Notes: generated by a model from the sequence alone, not told the origin. DNA of 56,787 bases from Apilactobacillus kunkeei DSM 12361 = ATCC 700308 (GCF_001281265.1 NZ_JXDB01000004.1:1-56787), one strand, 5' to 3'; shown: positions 22,299-33,642, numbered from the stretch's first letter. Numbers and translations: made by a program.

Positions 22299-23147
22299 TT
22301 GAGAACCGTAGAGAAAGCATGCGCCAAACTTAACCTAGGCTTGGATACACCGTATCGTCATAAAGACGGAAAAATTGAGTGGAATATGATAATGACTTCG
22401 ATTGAATTATCTGATTACGTCGAAATTGTTACCGAAAAAGGAAACGGGATTTCTGTTCACTGTAATCGTGTGTTTTTACCACAAGATCATCGCAACTTAG
22501 CATATCAAGCAGCATTTCTACTTAAAAAGAAATTTGGAATCCAACAAAAAGTGGATATCCATATCAGAAAGAATATTCCTGTTGCTGCTGGAATGGGTGG
22601 TGGATCATCTGATGCAGCAGCTGTTATTCGGGGCCTTAATCGTCTCTGGAATCTACATATGACCGACCAAGAAATGGCAACATTCGGATTGCAACTTGAT
22701 TCAGATGTTCCCTACTGTGTATATAGCCAAACCGCCATGGTTACTGGTAAAGGTGATAACATTGAGTTAATGCCAAAATTGCCAAAAATGTATTTTGTAA
22801 TTGTAAAACCAAAGGTTAGCGTTTCAACACCCGAAATCTTAAACAAGATTGATTACGATAAATTAGAACATGTGAATGTTAACGAATTGGCAGAAGCGGT
22901 TGAAACGCAAGACTATGATCAAATCGTTTCTCACATGGGAAATGTGCTGGAACCATTGTCTTCAAAGCATCATAGTGAGATTAAAAAAATTAAAGAAAAA
23001 TTCGAGAAATACGGTGCGGACAGTGCCCAAATGAGTGGAACTGGACCGACTGTTTTTGGAATTTGTAGGACAGAAAGCCAAGCAAAACACATTTTTAATA
23101 GCATTCGTGGTTTTTGTTCTGAAGTATATATTGTAAGACCTGTCTAG
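22299..23147 (+). CDS. ispE: 4-diphosphocytidyl-2-C-methyl-D-erythritol kinase-like GHMP kinase
   Basis: A 282-residue GHMP-superfamily kinase matching IspE, the fourth step of the methylerythritol phosphate (MEP) pathway. The N-terminal KACAKLNLGLDT, the ATP-binding PVAAGMGGGSSDAAA and the C-terminal AQMSGTGPTVFGI are all conserved. It starts with TTG at 22299 after TTGGGGGTG. The genome carries mvaA, a mevalonate-pathway gene, so ispE is likely an orphan remnant or has another substrate; orphan ispE genes in lactobacilli have been noticed before. Order veg-ispE-purR matches Bacillus. Catalytic motifs look intact, arguing against decay. Confidence 0.92.
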   Translation: MRTVEKACAKLNLGLDTPYRHKDGKIEWNMIMTSIELSDYVEIVTEKGNGISVHCNRVFLPQDHRNLAYQAAFLLKKKFGIQQKVDIHIRKNIPVAAGMGGGSSDAAAVIRGLNRLWNLHMTDQEMATFGLQLDSDVPYCVYSQTAMVTGKGDNIELMPKLPKMYFVIVKPKVSVSTPEILNKIDYDKLEHVNVNELAEAVETQDYDQIVSHMGNVLEPLSSKHHSEIKKIKEKFEKYGADSAQMSGTGPTVFGICRTESQAKHIFNSIRGFCSEVYIVRPV

Positions 23148-23188
23148 AAAATATCCGTTTAGTTGAAACCCTAAACGGATATTTTTTT
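23148..23188 (+). terminator. Terminator after ispE
   Basis: Stem AAATATCCGTTTAG / CTAAACGGATATTT around an eight-base loop, ending in a run of Ts. Confidence 0.88.
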
Positions 23189-23212
23189 ATTATTTTGTTT
23201 AAAAAGTATCTT

Positions 23213-23225
23213 AAATCCGAACATT
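23213..23225 (+). promoter_or_regulatory. PurBox upstream of purR
   Basis: AAATCCGAACATT matches the B. subtilis PurBox AWWWCCGAACWWT at all 13 positions, 44 bases before the purR start. It suggests autoregulation. The inverted second box usual for Bacillus is not evident within about 30 bases. Confidence 0.65.
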
Positions 23226-23268
23226 ATGATAAAATTTAGATGTAGTTTTTACTTAATGAGGTGAAAGA

Positions 23269-24114
23269 ATGAAAGCAAAGCGTAGTGCGCGTCTAGTAGA
23301 TATGACTCGCTACTTAATGGAGAATCCTAATACGGTAGTACCATTGACTTTTTTTGCAAATCGTTACGATTCTGCTAAGTCATCTATTAGTGAAGACCTA
23401 ACCATTTTACGAAAAACATTTATGGAAACAGGAACTGGTGTATTAGAAACCATTCCCGGTGCCGCTGGCGGAAGTATGTTTATGCCCGGCATTCAAAAAC
23501 AAGAAGCTAGTCAATTTATTGACGAAGTTCAATCAGCATTGGCTGACAATTCAAGAGTTTTACCTGGTGGATACGTATATATGAACGACCTACTTAATCG
23601 TCCATCAATTTTGAGACAAATTGGTCGAATTATCGCAACATTATACAGTGACAAGAAGATTGACGCTGTATTAACTGTTGCCACCAAGGGTATTCCGGTT
23701 GCACAAAGTGTTGCAACCCTATTAAACGTTCCGTTCGTAATTGCTAGACATGATTCTAGAATTACCGATGGTTCAACTATTAGTGTGAACTATATTTCTG
23801 GTTCTCAAAAGAGAATCGAAAAGATGGTTCTATCAAAACGTAGTTTACCTGCTAATTCCAACGTCTTAATCGTAGATGATTTCCTACGTGGTGGGGGATC
23901 GGCCGATGGACTATGTAGTTTAATCAAAGAATTCGATAGTGAAGTTGCCGGAATTGCATTCGTTGCCGAACGTGACTACGAAGGCCAACGTAAGATTGGC
24001 GAAGATGATTACACTTCATTATTCAAGATTGATACTAATAACGGTGATATTAAAGTTGATCTAGGTAACTTTACCTACGATAACTTCAGTGACATCACCA
24101 AGGAGGAAGAATAA
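23269..24114 (+). CDS. purR: Purine operon repressor PurR
   Basis: A 281-residue regulator with an N-terminal winged-helix domain (about 1-74) and a phosphoribosyltransferase-like domain that binds PRPP. The PRPP-binding motif is [20 protein letters not shown] binding relieves repression of purine genes in Bacillus. A PurBox lies in its own leader. The stop overlaps the glmU start by one base. The gene three steps downstream, prs, makes the PRPP that PurR senses. Confidence 0.95.
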   Translation: MKAKRSARLVDMTRYLMENPNTVVPLTFFANRYDSAKSSISEDLTILRKTFMETGTGVLETIPGAAGGSMFMPGIQKQEASQFIDEVQSALADNSRVLPGGYVYMNDLLNRPSILRQIGRIIATLYSDKKIDAVLTVATKGIPVAQSVATLLNVPFVIARHDSRITDGSTISVNYISGSQKRIEKMVLSKRSLPANSNVLIVDDFLRGGGSADGLCSLIKEFDSEVAGIAFVAERDYEGQRKIGEDDYTSLFKIDTNNGDIKVDLGNFTYDNFSDITKEEE

Positions 24115-25487
24115 TGACGACTAGAAATACAATTATTTTAGCTGCCGGTAAAGGTACGCGAATGAAGTCAAAACTATACAAAGTTTTGCATCAAGTTTGT
24201 GGTCGTACAATGGTTGATTGTGTATTAACACAAGTTGAAAAAATTCATATGGATAACATTGTTACTGTTGTTGGTTTTGGTGCGGAAGACGTTAAAACTC
24301 AACTAGGTGATAGAAGCCAATATGCATTACAAGAAAAACAACTAGGAACTGGGGATGCGGTTAAAAAAACTGCTGACATTCTAGAAGATGTTGATGGATC
24401 AACAATGGTTGTTAGTGGAGACACTCCATTATTTACAGCTGAAACTTTTGATCACTTGTTTACTCAACATGAAGAAAGTGGTGCGGTTGCAACCGTATTA
24501 ACTTCAAAAGCACCTAACCCATTTGGTTATGGTCGTGTTGTTAGAGATGACAAGGGTAACGTTAACAAGATAGTTGAACAAAAAGATGCCTCAGTTGCAG
24601 AACAAAACATCGATGAAATTAACACTGGTGTTTACGTTTTCGACAACCATGAATTATTCGAAGCCCTAAAGAAGGTTAAAAACGATAACGCGCAAGGAGA
24701 ATACTACCTACCAGACGTTATTGGTATCTTCAAAGAAGAAGGTAAGAACATTGGTGCTTACCAAATGAAGGACTTTGATGAATCAATGGGTGTAAACGAT
24801 CGGATTGCACTTTCAAAGGCTAACCAAGTGATGCAACAACGCATTAACGAATACCACATGTCAAACGGTGTTACTATGCCAAATCCAAATGACACGTACA
24901 TTGATTTTGGCGTTGAAATTGGTCAAGACACAATCGTAGAACCCGGTGTTCACATTAGTGGTCATACCAAGATTGGTAACGACTGTAAGATTGGTGCTAA
25001 TTCAGAAATTAGAGACTGCATTATTCATGATAACGTTACCGTGACATCATCATTACTTGAAGAATCAGAAATGATGGAAGGCTCAAATATTGGACCATAC
25101 TCACATCTTCGTCCAGAAGCTAAGATCGGTGAAAATGTTCACCTTGGAAACTTCGTTGAAGTTAAGAAGGCCCAAATTGATGAAGGTACTAAGGTAGGTC
25201 ACTTAACTTACGTTGGTAATGCTCATCTAGGCAAGAACATCAACGTTGGTTGTGGTGTTATCTTTGCTAACTACGATGGTAAGAACAAGCACAACACCGA
25301 AGTTGGGGATGACTCATTTATCGGAAGTAATGCTAACTTGATTGCGCCATTACACATTGATGACCACACATTTATTGCTGCTGGTTCAACTATTACTGAT
25401 GACGTAAAACAATATGATATGGCGATTGCAAGACAACGTCAAACCAACAAACCAGGATATTTCAAAAAGCTTCCATATGCTGATTAA
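24114..25487 (+). CDS. glmU: Bifunctional UDP-GlcNAc pyrophosphorylase/GlcN-1-P acetyltransferase
   Basis: Makes UDP-N-acetylglucosamine, the precursor of peptidoglycan and teichoic acids. It is 457 residues with an N-terminal nucleotidyltransferase domain ([18 protein letters not shown] at about 9-26) and a C-terminal left-handed beta-helix acetyltransferase (hexapeptide repeats from about 250, e.g. HLGNFVEVK and [12 protein letters not shown]). It overlaps purR by one base. MurA, which uses its product, is encoded 7 kb downstream. Confidence 0.97.
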   Translation: MTTRNTIILAAGKGTRMKSKLYKVLHQVCGRTMVDCVLTQVEKIHMDNIVTVVGFGAEDVKTQLGDRSQYALQEKQLGTGDAVKKTADILEDVDGSTMVVSGDTPLFTAETFDHLFTQHEESGAVATVLTSKAPNPFGYGRVVRDDKGNVNKIVEQKDASVAEQNIDEINTGVYVFDNHELFEALKKVKNDNAQGEYYLPDVIGIFKEEGKNIGAYQMKDFDESMGVNDRIALSKANQVMQQRINEYHMSNGVTMPNPNDTYIDFGVEIGQDTIVEPGVHISGHTKIGNDCKIGANSEIRDCIIHDNVTVTSSLLEESEMMEGSNIGPYSHLRPEAKIGENVHLGNFVEVKKAQIDEGTKVGHLTYVGNAHLGKNINVGCGVIFANYDGKNKHNTEVGDDSFIGSNANLIAPLHIDDHTFIAAGSTITDDVKQYDMAIARQRQTNKPGYFKKLPYAD

Positions 25488-25620
25488 GAGATAATCCAAT
25501 GATATTTTATTTATTATTTGTATAATTTTTGAATGAAAAATTATTAATTATAGTGTAAAATTAAATTTGAATTATGAATATAGTTACGAATTATAGAATT
25601 TATTGTTAGGTGGAGGACTT

Positions 25621-26601
25621 ATGGCTGAAAGATATTCTGATCCTAAATTGAAGATTTTCGCTTTAAACTCTAACATCCCTTTGGCAGAAAAAATTGCTGA
25701 TCGTGTTGGTGTTGATTTAGGTGAAACATCCGTTGACAGATTTAGTGATGGTGAAATTAGAATTAACATTGAAGAAAGTATCCGTGGGGATAACTGTTAT
25801 ATCATTCAATCTACATCAGCTCCCGTTAATGATAATTTAATGGAATTAATGATTATGATTGATGCTCTTAGACGTGCAAGTGCTAAGACAATTAATGTGG
25901 TAATCCCATATTATGGTTACGCTAGACAAGACCGTAAGGCTCGTTCTAGAGAACCAATTACTGCAAAGCTAGTTGCTAACATGCTAGAAACTGCTGGAAT
26001 TGACCGTGTAGTTGCATTGGACTTACATGCTGCTCAAATCCAAGGTTTCTTCGATGTTCCAGTTGATCACATGATGGGTGCACCATTATTAGCTGATCAC
26101 TTTATTAATCACGGCTGGGACTCAAACGCAGTCGTAGTTTCACCTGACCATGGTGGTGTAGTTCGTGCCCGTGCATTGGCCGAATTCCTAAAGGCGCCAA
26201 TTGCCATTATCGACAAGCGTCGTCCTAAGGCAAATGTTGCTGAAATCATGAACATTATTGGTGATGTTAAAGGTAAGTCATGTTTGATGGTTGATGACAT
26301 GATTGATACTGCTGGTACTATCACTTTAGGTGCTCAAGCATTGATGGATGCTGGTGCAAAAGAAGTATACGCATGTTGTACACATCCTGTATTATCAGGT
26401 CCTGCAATTGATCGTATCCAACAATCACCAATCAAGAAGCTAGTTGTTACTGATACAATTCGCTTACCAAAAGAAAAGCAAATTGATAAGATTGAACAAA
26501 TTTCAGTTGCTCCATTAATTGGGGACGCAATTAAGCGTATTAACGAAGATCGTGCCGTTAGTCCATTATTCAGTAACCGTTTTAGAAGTAACGCAGAATA
26601 A
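25621..26601 (+). CDS. prs: Ribose-phosphate pyrophosphokinase (PRPP synthetase)
   Basis: Makes PRPP from ribose-5-phosphate and ATP for purine, pyrimidine, NAD, His and Trp synthesis. It is 326 residues with [14 protein letters not shown], the metal-binding [12 protein letters not shown] and the PRPP loop [13 protein letters not shown]. The ATG at 25621 follows GGTGGAGGA; upstream in-frame codons overlap that site. The 133 bases between glmU and prs are very AT-rich with no clear terminator or confident promoter. Its stop overlaps the start of a small membrane protein gene by one base. Confidence 0.97.
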   Translation: MAERYSDPKLKIFALNSNIPLAEKIADRVGVDLGETSVDRFSDGEIRINIEESIRGDNCYIIQSTSAPVNDNLMELMIMIDALRRASAKTINVVIPYYGYARQDRKARSREPITAKLVANMLETAGIDRVVALDLHAAQIQGFFDVPVDHMMGAPLLADHFINHGWDSNAVVVSPDHGGVVRARALAEFLKAPIAIIDKRRPKANVAEIMNIIGDVKGKSCLMVDDMIDTAGTITLGAQALMDAGAKEVYACCTHPVLSGPAIDRIQQSPIKKLVVTDTIRLPKEKQIDKIEQISVAPLIGDAIKRINEDRAVSPLFSNRFRSNAE

Positions 26602-26951
26602 TGAATAAACCAAAAAGATTAGGATTGCTAATAGCGTTAGTTGGAGTCGTCGTTGCTTTAATAGCAATGGTGTTTAAAATTAGTGCTATTACGATTAGTA
26701 ACTACCTATTCTTGATAGGGTTACTATTCACAGTCATTGGCTTGATTGGAGTATTATCCAAGGGACATCTTTTCACTGGATGGCGCATTTTTCACCGCAA
26801 GGGTGATGATGAACGTTTTGAAAACGAAAAGATTCCTGCCAATAAAATTGGTGGCATTAAGAATGCAAAAATTGTGGTACGTCCATTTGCACAATTAACG
26901 TTGATAATAGGAATTATCTGGATTGCATTTGCAATCATTATCACACTATAA
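26601..26951 (+). CDS. Small three-span membrane protein of unknown function
   Basis: A 116-residue protein I do not recognise with certainty; it may belong to a small DUF-type membrane family. Three hydrophobic spans are evident: about 8-27, 33-55 and 95-115. A basic stretch WRIFHRKGDDERF and a hydrophilic loop lie between spans two and three. It starts on the prs stop (TAATG) so it is translated with PRPP synthetase, and a strong terminator follows. The coupling suggests constant co-expression, not necessarily a shared function. Confidence 0.75.
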   Translation: MNKPKRLGLLIALVGVVVALIAMVFKISAITISNYLFLIGLLFTVIGLIGVLSKGHLFTGWRIFHRKGDDERFENEKIPANKIGGIKNAKIVVRPFAQLTLIIGIIWIAFAIIITL

Positions 26952-26987
26952 AAAAAGAACTCACTTCAATGAAGTGAGTTCTTTTTG
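26951..26987. terminator. Bidirectional terminator
   Basis: Perfect stem AAAAAGAACTCACTTC / GAAGTGAGTTCTTTTT with a three-base loop, serving the prs unit on plus and the HAD-HD unit on minus. Confidence 0.9.
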
Positions 26988-26998
26988 TTTATGATTGA

Positions 26999-27811
26999 TT
27001 ACTTTAAAGCAAAGTTTCTAATGGCATATGCAACACCATTTTCTTTGTTTGTCTTAGTAATCTTGTTAGCAACTTTCTTTAAGTCATCAGCAGCATTACC
27101 CATAGCAACACCAATGCCGGCGTAGGTAACCATGCTAATGTCGTTACCTTGATCACCGATTGCCATTACGTTTTCAGCGGTGCAACCTAAACGAGTAGCC
27201 AGCTTACTTAAAGCAGCACCTTTTGAAGCCTTTTGGTTAACGAATTCTATAAATACTGGTTCACTTCTAACCATTGTTAGGTGGTCTAAGAAGCTTTCTG
27301 GAATGTTTGAAATAGCCGTATCAATGATATTAGGATCAGCGATTAGCATTGCCTTAACAATTTCAGTTTCATCAGTGATTTCTTGTGGTTCACGAACACG
27401 AATTGGCATTCTTACAAGGTAACTTTCAGCCACACTGTAAGGGCTTATGTCACGGTTAGTGGTGTAGATGTAGTCGGTAGTTTCGATTTGGAAGCTAGTG
27501 TTTAACTTGTGACTTAGTTTTTCTAGTCCAACGAAGTCGTTGTAATCTAAATCAAATTTTTCGATGATGTTAGCATCTGCATCTTGCACTTGCGCACCGT
27601 TGAAAGTAATAGCGTATTCGTTGTTACCAGAAATGTTTAGTTTCTTTAGGTATGGCTTAACACCAGTCAAAGGACGACCAGTACATAGAACTACTTTGAT
27701 GCCATTGTTTCTTGCTTCAGTAACAGCATCGATTGTTTCTTGAGCTAAAATGTTTTCTTCGTTTAAAAGGGTACCATCGATATCAATGGCGATTAATTTG
27801 ATTTCACTCAT
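26999..27811 (-). CDS. Cof-type HAD-superfamily phosphatase
   Basis: A 270-residue cytoplasmic sugar-phosphate or nucleotide phosphatase of the Cof/YidA group. Motif I is DIDGTLL (catalytic D10 and D12), a threonine motif lies in VLCTGRP, and motif IV is AIGDQGNDISM. A type IIB cap domain spans about 85-185. The substrate cannot be assigned. It is 13 bases downstream of the HD phosphohydrolase gene on the same strand, so the two form a minus-strand operon. Confidence 0.92.
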   Translation of the reverse strand: MSEIKLIAIDIDGTLLNEENILAQETIDAVTEARNNGIKVVLCTGRPLTGVKPYLKKLNISGNNEYAITFNGAQVQDADANIIEKFDLDYNDFVGLEKLSHKLNTSFQIETTDYIYTTNRDISPYSVAESYLVRMPIRVREPQEITDETEIVKAMLIADPNIIDTAISNIPESFLDHLTMVRSEPVFIEFVNQKASKGAALSKLATRLGCTAENVMAIGDQGNDISMVTYAGIGVAMGNAADDLKKVANKITKTNKENGVAYAIRNFALK

Positions 27812-27824
27812 GGAGAAATCCTCC

Positions 27825-29171
27825 TTACTTAATTAATTCATCGTTTTTAATGTGTTTTTGAAACTCTTGATAAACTGGTTCGAATAAATCGATGTCACTA
27901 TCTTTAGATAACATTTCCTTAGGGAAGAAGAAGCGTTCGTCACCTAAGTGCTTACCTGTAACGGCACTAACCAATTGAGAAATCTTGGATAGCTCAATCA
28001 TTGTACCATCGTTTCTTCTAAGTTCAATTTGTGTAGCATGATGTTTTTTGTTTGGATCATAGGCATCATATGGTAAATCAAAACTGTTGTTAACGGCGGT
28101 GTAGTAAGTGGTTTCAAATCCAGCTTCTTGAATCCATTTTTGCATGGTTGGAATCAATGATTCAGTTTCATTATTGTATTCTACAGATTTAAGTGGCTTT
28201 CTGTTAATAAAACGATCAGCTAAATCAGATAGAATCTTGTCATCTGAATCAATCCAGTTAATAAAGTAGGTGTTTAGGACACCATCATCTAGTTTCAAAT
28301 AGTCATCGATAGTAAATTCATTCTTAAAGAATGGCATTAATAGATGTGGAGTTAGACGGTCGTTTTTATCCAATTGACTGGCCAGTTCCTTCGCTCTTTG
28401 AAGTAGGTGACTTAGGATAACTTCCATTGAACGAGATACTGGATGGAAGTATACTTGCATGTACATTTGTAAACGAGAGATGATGTAGTCTTCAACGGCA
28501 TGCATCCCATTAATTTCAAAACAGATGCCACCTTCGTAAGGCCTCATCACACGCAAGATTCTGGTTAAATCAAAGTTACCGTAGTTGGCACCGGTGTTGT
28601 AGGCATCCCTTAGTAGGTAATCCATTCTATCGGCGTCACATTGACTAGAAATCATTTGGACCACTTGTTTATTTGGATAAGTGTGGTCGATTACGCTAGC
28701 GACTTCTTTTGGGAAACTAGGACTAATCTTGCTTAATACCTGGTTAACCTCGGTCTTTTCAGAAGTGATGATTTCTTGCGTGATTGCTTCGTGGTTGGTA
28801 CCAAAGATGTGTTCAAAGGTATGTGAGTAGGCACCGTGTCCGATGTCATGAAGCAAAGCCGCACATAGTGCAACTAATCTTTGAGAATCGTCCCAAAGAC
28901 CATCACCGGCAACCTTACTAGGATAGTTTCTAAGGAAACCATCACAGATGCGGCGGGTAATTTCGTACACGCCTAAACTATGGGTAAATCTTGAATGTTC
29001 TGCACCATGGAATGTGTATGAAGCAGGACCTAATTGTTTTATTCGTCTTAATCGTTGGAATTCTTTAGTATTAATCAAGTCTAAGATGACTTGATGTTGT
29101 ACGTAAATGTAGTTAAGAACCGGATCTCGAAAAACCTTTTCTCGAGGTAGTAGTTTTTCTTGGTATTCCAA
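27825..29171 (-). CDS. HD-domain phosphohydrolase, YwfO-like
   Basis: A 448-residue HD-superfamily protein similar to the YwfO group, members of which resemble dNTP triphosphohydrolases. Metal ligands: H64 in SRFTHSLG, H108-D109 in LLHDIGHGAYSHTFEH, and a later Asp in CDADRMDYLLRD. The DADRMDYLLRDAYNTG block is the family signature. It heads the minus operon with the HAD phosphatase, from a start with AGGAGGT. It is divergent from the ywiB-rpoE unit. Substrate is inferred to be a nucleotide. Confidence 0.9.
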   Translation of the reverse strand: MEYQEKLLPREKVFRDPVLNYIYVQHQVILDLINTKEFQRLRRIKQLGPASYTFHGAEHSRFTHSLGVYEITRRICDGFLRNYPSKVAGDGLWDDSQRLVALCAALLHDIGHGAYSHTFEHIFGTNHEAITQEIITSEKTEVNQVLSKISPSFPKEVASVIDHTYPNKQVVQMISSQCDADRMDYLLRDAYNTGANYGNFDLTRILRVMRPYEGGICFEINGMHAVEDYIISRLQMYMQVYFHPVSRSMEVILSHLLQRAKELASQLDKNDRLTPHLLMPFFKNEFTIDDYLKLDDGVLNTYFINWIDSDDKILSDLADRFINRKPLKSVEYNNETESLIPTMQKWIQEAGFETTYYTAVNNSFDLPYDAYDPNKKHHATQIELRRNDGTMIELSKISQLVSAVTGKHLGDERFFFPKEMLSKDSDIDLFEPVYQEFQKHIKNDELIK

Positions 29172-29253
29172 ATTCTTACCTCCTTACTATTTATATATAA
29201 GTTATTTATGCTTATTATAACAAAGTTTTAAATGAAATAATTAATTTTCCGAC

Positions 29254-29291
29254 CATTAATTAATGCATTTATGGACATGTCCGTATATAAT
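29254..29291 (+). promoter_or_regulatory. ywiB-rpoE promoter region with two palindromes
   Basis: A -10 TATAAT lies at 29286-29291. Upstream are two perfect palindromes, CATTAATTAATG (29254-29265) and GGACATGTCC (29273-29282), occupying the spacer and -35 region. No good -35 hexamer is present at the normal distance. A regulator may bind here, but none is assigned. Confidence 0.45.
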
Positions 29292-29334
29292 ATTAGTTTG
29301 TGATATATGAAATGAGGGAAGGTGAGTCAGTGTG

Positions 29335-29775
29335 ATGGATAAAAATGAAAATGCTCAAAAGGTTGTTGTGAACTTAAAGACAACTATTTTCCAAGATGCA
29401 GAGCGCGAAGACTTTATATTTGAAGAAGTGGGTAGCCTGGTTCAAATGAATAACGGCCTATACCTTCGCTTCACTGAACATCAAGATAATCAAGCGGTAG
29501 CAAACGTTACTTTGAAAATTACCGATGAACATGTTCAATTAACTCGCCAAACCAATGGTGGACACCACTCTAGAATGATTTTTGATGAAAACAAAGATCA
29601 CGACACAATTTACCAAACTGAGTATGGTCCAATAAAAATTTTGGTCAAAACAAAAGAGTTAAACTACGATTATAATGAAGATATAATGAATGGTAAGCTT
29701 GAAATTGACTATGAATTACATTCAGGCGGAATGATTGTAGGAGAATACAATCTTACATTGCAATTTTCTGCTTAA
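29335..29775 (+). CDS. DUF1934 family protein (YwiB-like)
   Basis: A 146-residue protein of the DUF1934/YwiB family, a small lipocalin-like beta barrel of unknown role. Visible segments are NGLYLRFTEH, RMIFDE, YQTEYGPIKI and a C-terminal GEYNLTLQFS. No signal peptide. The ATG at 29335 is preferred over the adjacent GTG at 29332, given the spacing from AAGGTGAG. It precedes rpoE by 43 bases, a neighbourhood seen in other Bacillales and Lactobacillales. Confidence 0.85.
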   Translation: MDKNENAQKVVVNLKTTIFQDAEREDFIFEEVGSLVQMNNGLYLRFTEHQDNQAVANVTLKITDEHVQLTRQTNGGHHSRMIFDENKDHDTIYQTEYGPIKILVKTKELNYDYNEDIMNGKLEIDYELHSGGMIVGEYNLTLQFSA

Positions 29776-29818
29776 AAAGGTATGATATTAATAGTATTTT
29801 GAAAGGACGTGCACCGAT

Positions 29819-30400
29819 TTGAAATTACAAGCCTTAGAAGGTAAAGACAAAAAAGAATTATCAATGGTCGAAGTTGCTCACGCAATTCTTTCTGAACGTG
29901 GGGAAGTAATGGCCTTTGCTGATATCGCCAACGAAATCCAAAAATACTTGGGTGATTCTGATGAAGAAATTCGTAAACGATTGGTACAGTTCTACACAGA
30001 TATGAACGTTGATGGTAGTTTTATTTCTTTAGGTGATAATCTTTGGGGACTAAGAACTTGGTATCCATATGATTCAATCGATGAAGCTACAGTTCATCCT
30101 GAAGACGAAGATATCGATCGTCCTAGAAAGAAAAAGCGTCGTAAGGTTAACGCATTCTTAGCTGATGCTTCTGACGATGATGACGTTATCGATTATGATG
30201 ATGATGATCCAGAAGACCAAGACGACGAATTTGAAGATGCCGATGAAGGTGTCGACGAAACCGACAAGTATCACAAAGATTTAGATGAAATTGACGAAGA
30301 GAACGATGTTGACGACGATAACATCCCTGATGGTATCGAAGGCGAATTGTCAGAATTACACGATGATGACGATGACATCGACGACGATTCTAAAGATTAA
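29819..30400 (+). CDS. rpoE: DNA-directed RNA polymerase delta subunit
   Basis: The Gram-positive-specific delta subunit, which raises transcription specificity and polymerase recycling. The 193 residues split into a folded N-terminal HARE domain (about 1-95, with MVEVAHAIL and NLWGLRTWYPYD) and a long disordered acidic tail (about 120-193) built of Asp and Glu, after a basic patch RPRKKKRRK at 101-109. It begins with TTG after GAAAGGA. The pyrG attenuator follows directly. HelD, the functional partner of delta in recycling, is also encoded in this window. Confidence 0.95.
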   Translation: MKLQALEGKDKKELSMVEVAHAILSERGEVMAFADIANEIQKYLGDSDEEIRKRLVQFYTDMNVDGSFISLGDNLWGLRTWYPYDSIDEATVHPEDEDIDRPRKKKRRKVNAFLADASDDDDVIDYDDDDPEDQDDEFEDADEGVDETDKYHKDLDEIDEENDVDDDNIPDGIEGELSELHDDDDDIDDDSKD

Positions 30401-30428
30401 TTTTTCTTAGAAATAATAATTATATTTC

Positions 30429-32205
<1,777 letters not shown>

Positions 32206-32217
32206 TATGTTTTACAG

Positions 32218-32248
32218 AAAAGGCCAGGAATTTTTCCGGCCTTTTTTT
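32218..32248 (+). terminator. Terminator after pyrG
   Basis: A stem of AAGGCC(A)GGAA with TTCCGGCCTT, one bulged base, then a run of seven Ts. Confidence 0.85.
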
Positions 32249-32288
32249 GTTGTTTTTATTAAATGTATGTTTAATTTAGCTTAAACTA

Positions 32289-32344
32289 TTGTATTTTTAA
32301 TATTTATTATTTAATATTGTTATTGTTCACTATTATTTAGTGAA
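32289..32344 (+). promoter_or_regulatory. murA promoter with an inverted repeat at the transcript start
   Basis: -35 TTGTAT (32289-32294), 17-base spacer, -10 TAATAT (32312-32317). A perfect inverted repeat TTCACTA/TAGTGAA (32326-32332 and 32338-32344) begins two or three bases after the expected start. It could be an operator or a 5' stabilising hairpin. Confidence 0.5.
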
Positions 32345-32367
32345 ACTGTAAGTGAGGAATTTAAACA

Positions 32368-33642
32368 ATGAATAAAATGATAATAAAGGGCGGCCATCGT
32401 TTATCTGGTAACGTGACCATTGGCGGGGCTAAAAATAGCACTGTTGCATTAATTCCAGCAGCTATTCTAGCCGACACACCAGTGCAATTTGACATGGTGC
32501 CAAACATCTTAGATGTACACAATCTAATGGTGATTTTGGAATCAATGAATGTCTCATCAGATTTTGCCGATGGAATATTAAACGTCGACCCAACAACAAT
32601 AAATGAAAGTGCCTTACCAAGTAAGGCAATTAAAAGTTTAAGAGCATCATACTACTTCATGGGAGCACTATTAGGACGCTTTGGTCGTGCTAAGATTACT
32701 TTCCCTGGTGGAGATAACATCGGTCCTAGACCAATTGACCAACACATCAAGGCTTTTGAAGCAATGGGGGCAAAGGTTGAAAATGATGGTGATGAAATTA
32801 TCATCACAACCGACGAAGATGGTTTACACGGAGCACAAATCTTTTTAGATGTTGTGTCAGTGGGGGCCACTATCAATGCTATTTTAGCTGCCGTTAAAGC
32901 AAAGGGTTCAACTGTCATCAGAAATGCTGCCAAGGAACCAGAAATTATTGATGTTGTTACATTCTTGAATAACATGGGTGCCAAGGTTAGGGGAGCCGGT
33001 ACAGATGTGATCAGAATTGAAGGTGTTGAATCACTTCGTGCCAAAAATACTCACATCATTATCCCTGACCGTATCGAAGCAGGTACATATCTATCCATGG
33101 CTGCTGCATATGGTGACGGTGTGAAGATTCAAAATGTGATTCCAGAACATTTGGAATCATTCATTGCTAAGTTACAAGAAATGGGTATTGATTTACAAAT
33201 TAATGAAGATAGTATCTATGTTCCAAAGACTGAAGAACTTAAGAACATCGAAATTAAGACAATGCCATATCCAGGATTTGCCACTGATTTACAACAACCA
33301 ATTACGCCACTACTACTAATGGCTGCTGGTGACAGTACAATCATTGACACTATTTATCCAAAGAGAATCAAGCACATCTCCGAACTAAAGAAGATGGGTG
33401 CCAAGATTAGATACGATGAAGGTAACGGTACCATCATCGTAAGTCATACTGACGCACTTGTTGGTTCAAAGATTGAAGCAGGGGAAATTCGTGCCGGAGC
33501 ATCTGAAATGATTGCTGGTTTAATGGCACAAGGAACCACTGTGATTGATAACGCAGACAACATTTTACGAGGCTATGACAATATCATTGATAAGCTAACT
33601 AATCTAAATGCTGTCGTTGAATTAGTTAACGACGAAAGTTAA
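32368..33642 (+). CDS. murA: UDP-N-acetylglucosamine 1-carboxyvinyltransferase with Asp at the active-site Cys position
   Basis: The first committed step of peptidoglycan synthesis, adding enolpyruvate to UDP-GlcNAc. It is 424 residues with GGAKNS (K22 and N23). The active-site loop, usually GGCxIGxRP, reads [10 protein letters not shown]116 (codon GAT at 32713-32715) replaces the cysteine that fosfomycin alkylates. The same replacement occurs in Mycobacterium tuberculosis and Chlamydia and makes those enzymes insensitive. The rest of the fold appears intact, so the enzyme should be active. Position after pyrG matches other lactobacilli from memory, where a second MurA may be encoded elsewhere. 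Confidence 0.95.
   Translation: MNKMIIKGGHRLSGNVTIGGAKNSTVALIPAAILADTPVQFDMVPNILDVHNLMVILESMNVSSDFADGILNVDPTTINESALPSKAIKSLRASYYFMGALLGRFGRAKITFPGGDNIGPRPIDQHIKAFEAMGAKVENDGDEIIITTDEDGLHGAQIFLDVVSVGATINAILAAVKAKGSTVIRNAAKEPEIIDVVTFLNNMGAKVRGAGTDVIRIEGVESLRAKNTHIIIPDRIEAGTYLSMAAAYGDGVKIQNVIPEHLESFIAKLQEMGIDLQINEDSIYVPKTEELKNIEIKTMPYPGFATDLQQPITPLLLMAAGDSTIIDTIYPKRIKHISELKKMGAKIRYDEGNGTIIVSHTDALVGSKIEAGEIRAGASEMIAGLMAQGTTVIDNADNILRGYDNIIDKLTNLNAVVELVNDES

Noticed and set aside
29273-29282. GGACATGTCC as an SOS (LexA) box.
   Set aside because: It does not match the Gram-positive LexA consensus GAACNNNNGTTC, and ywiB-rpoE is not an SOS unit.
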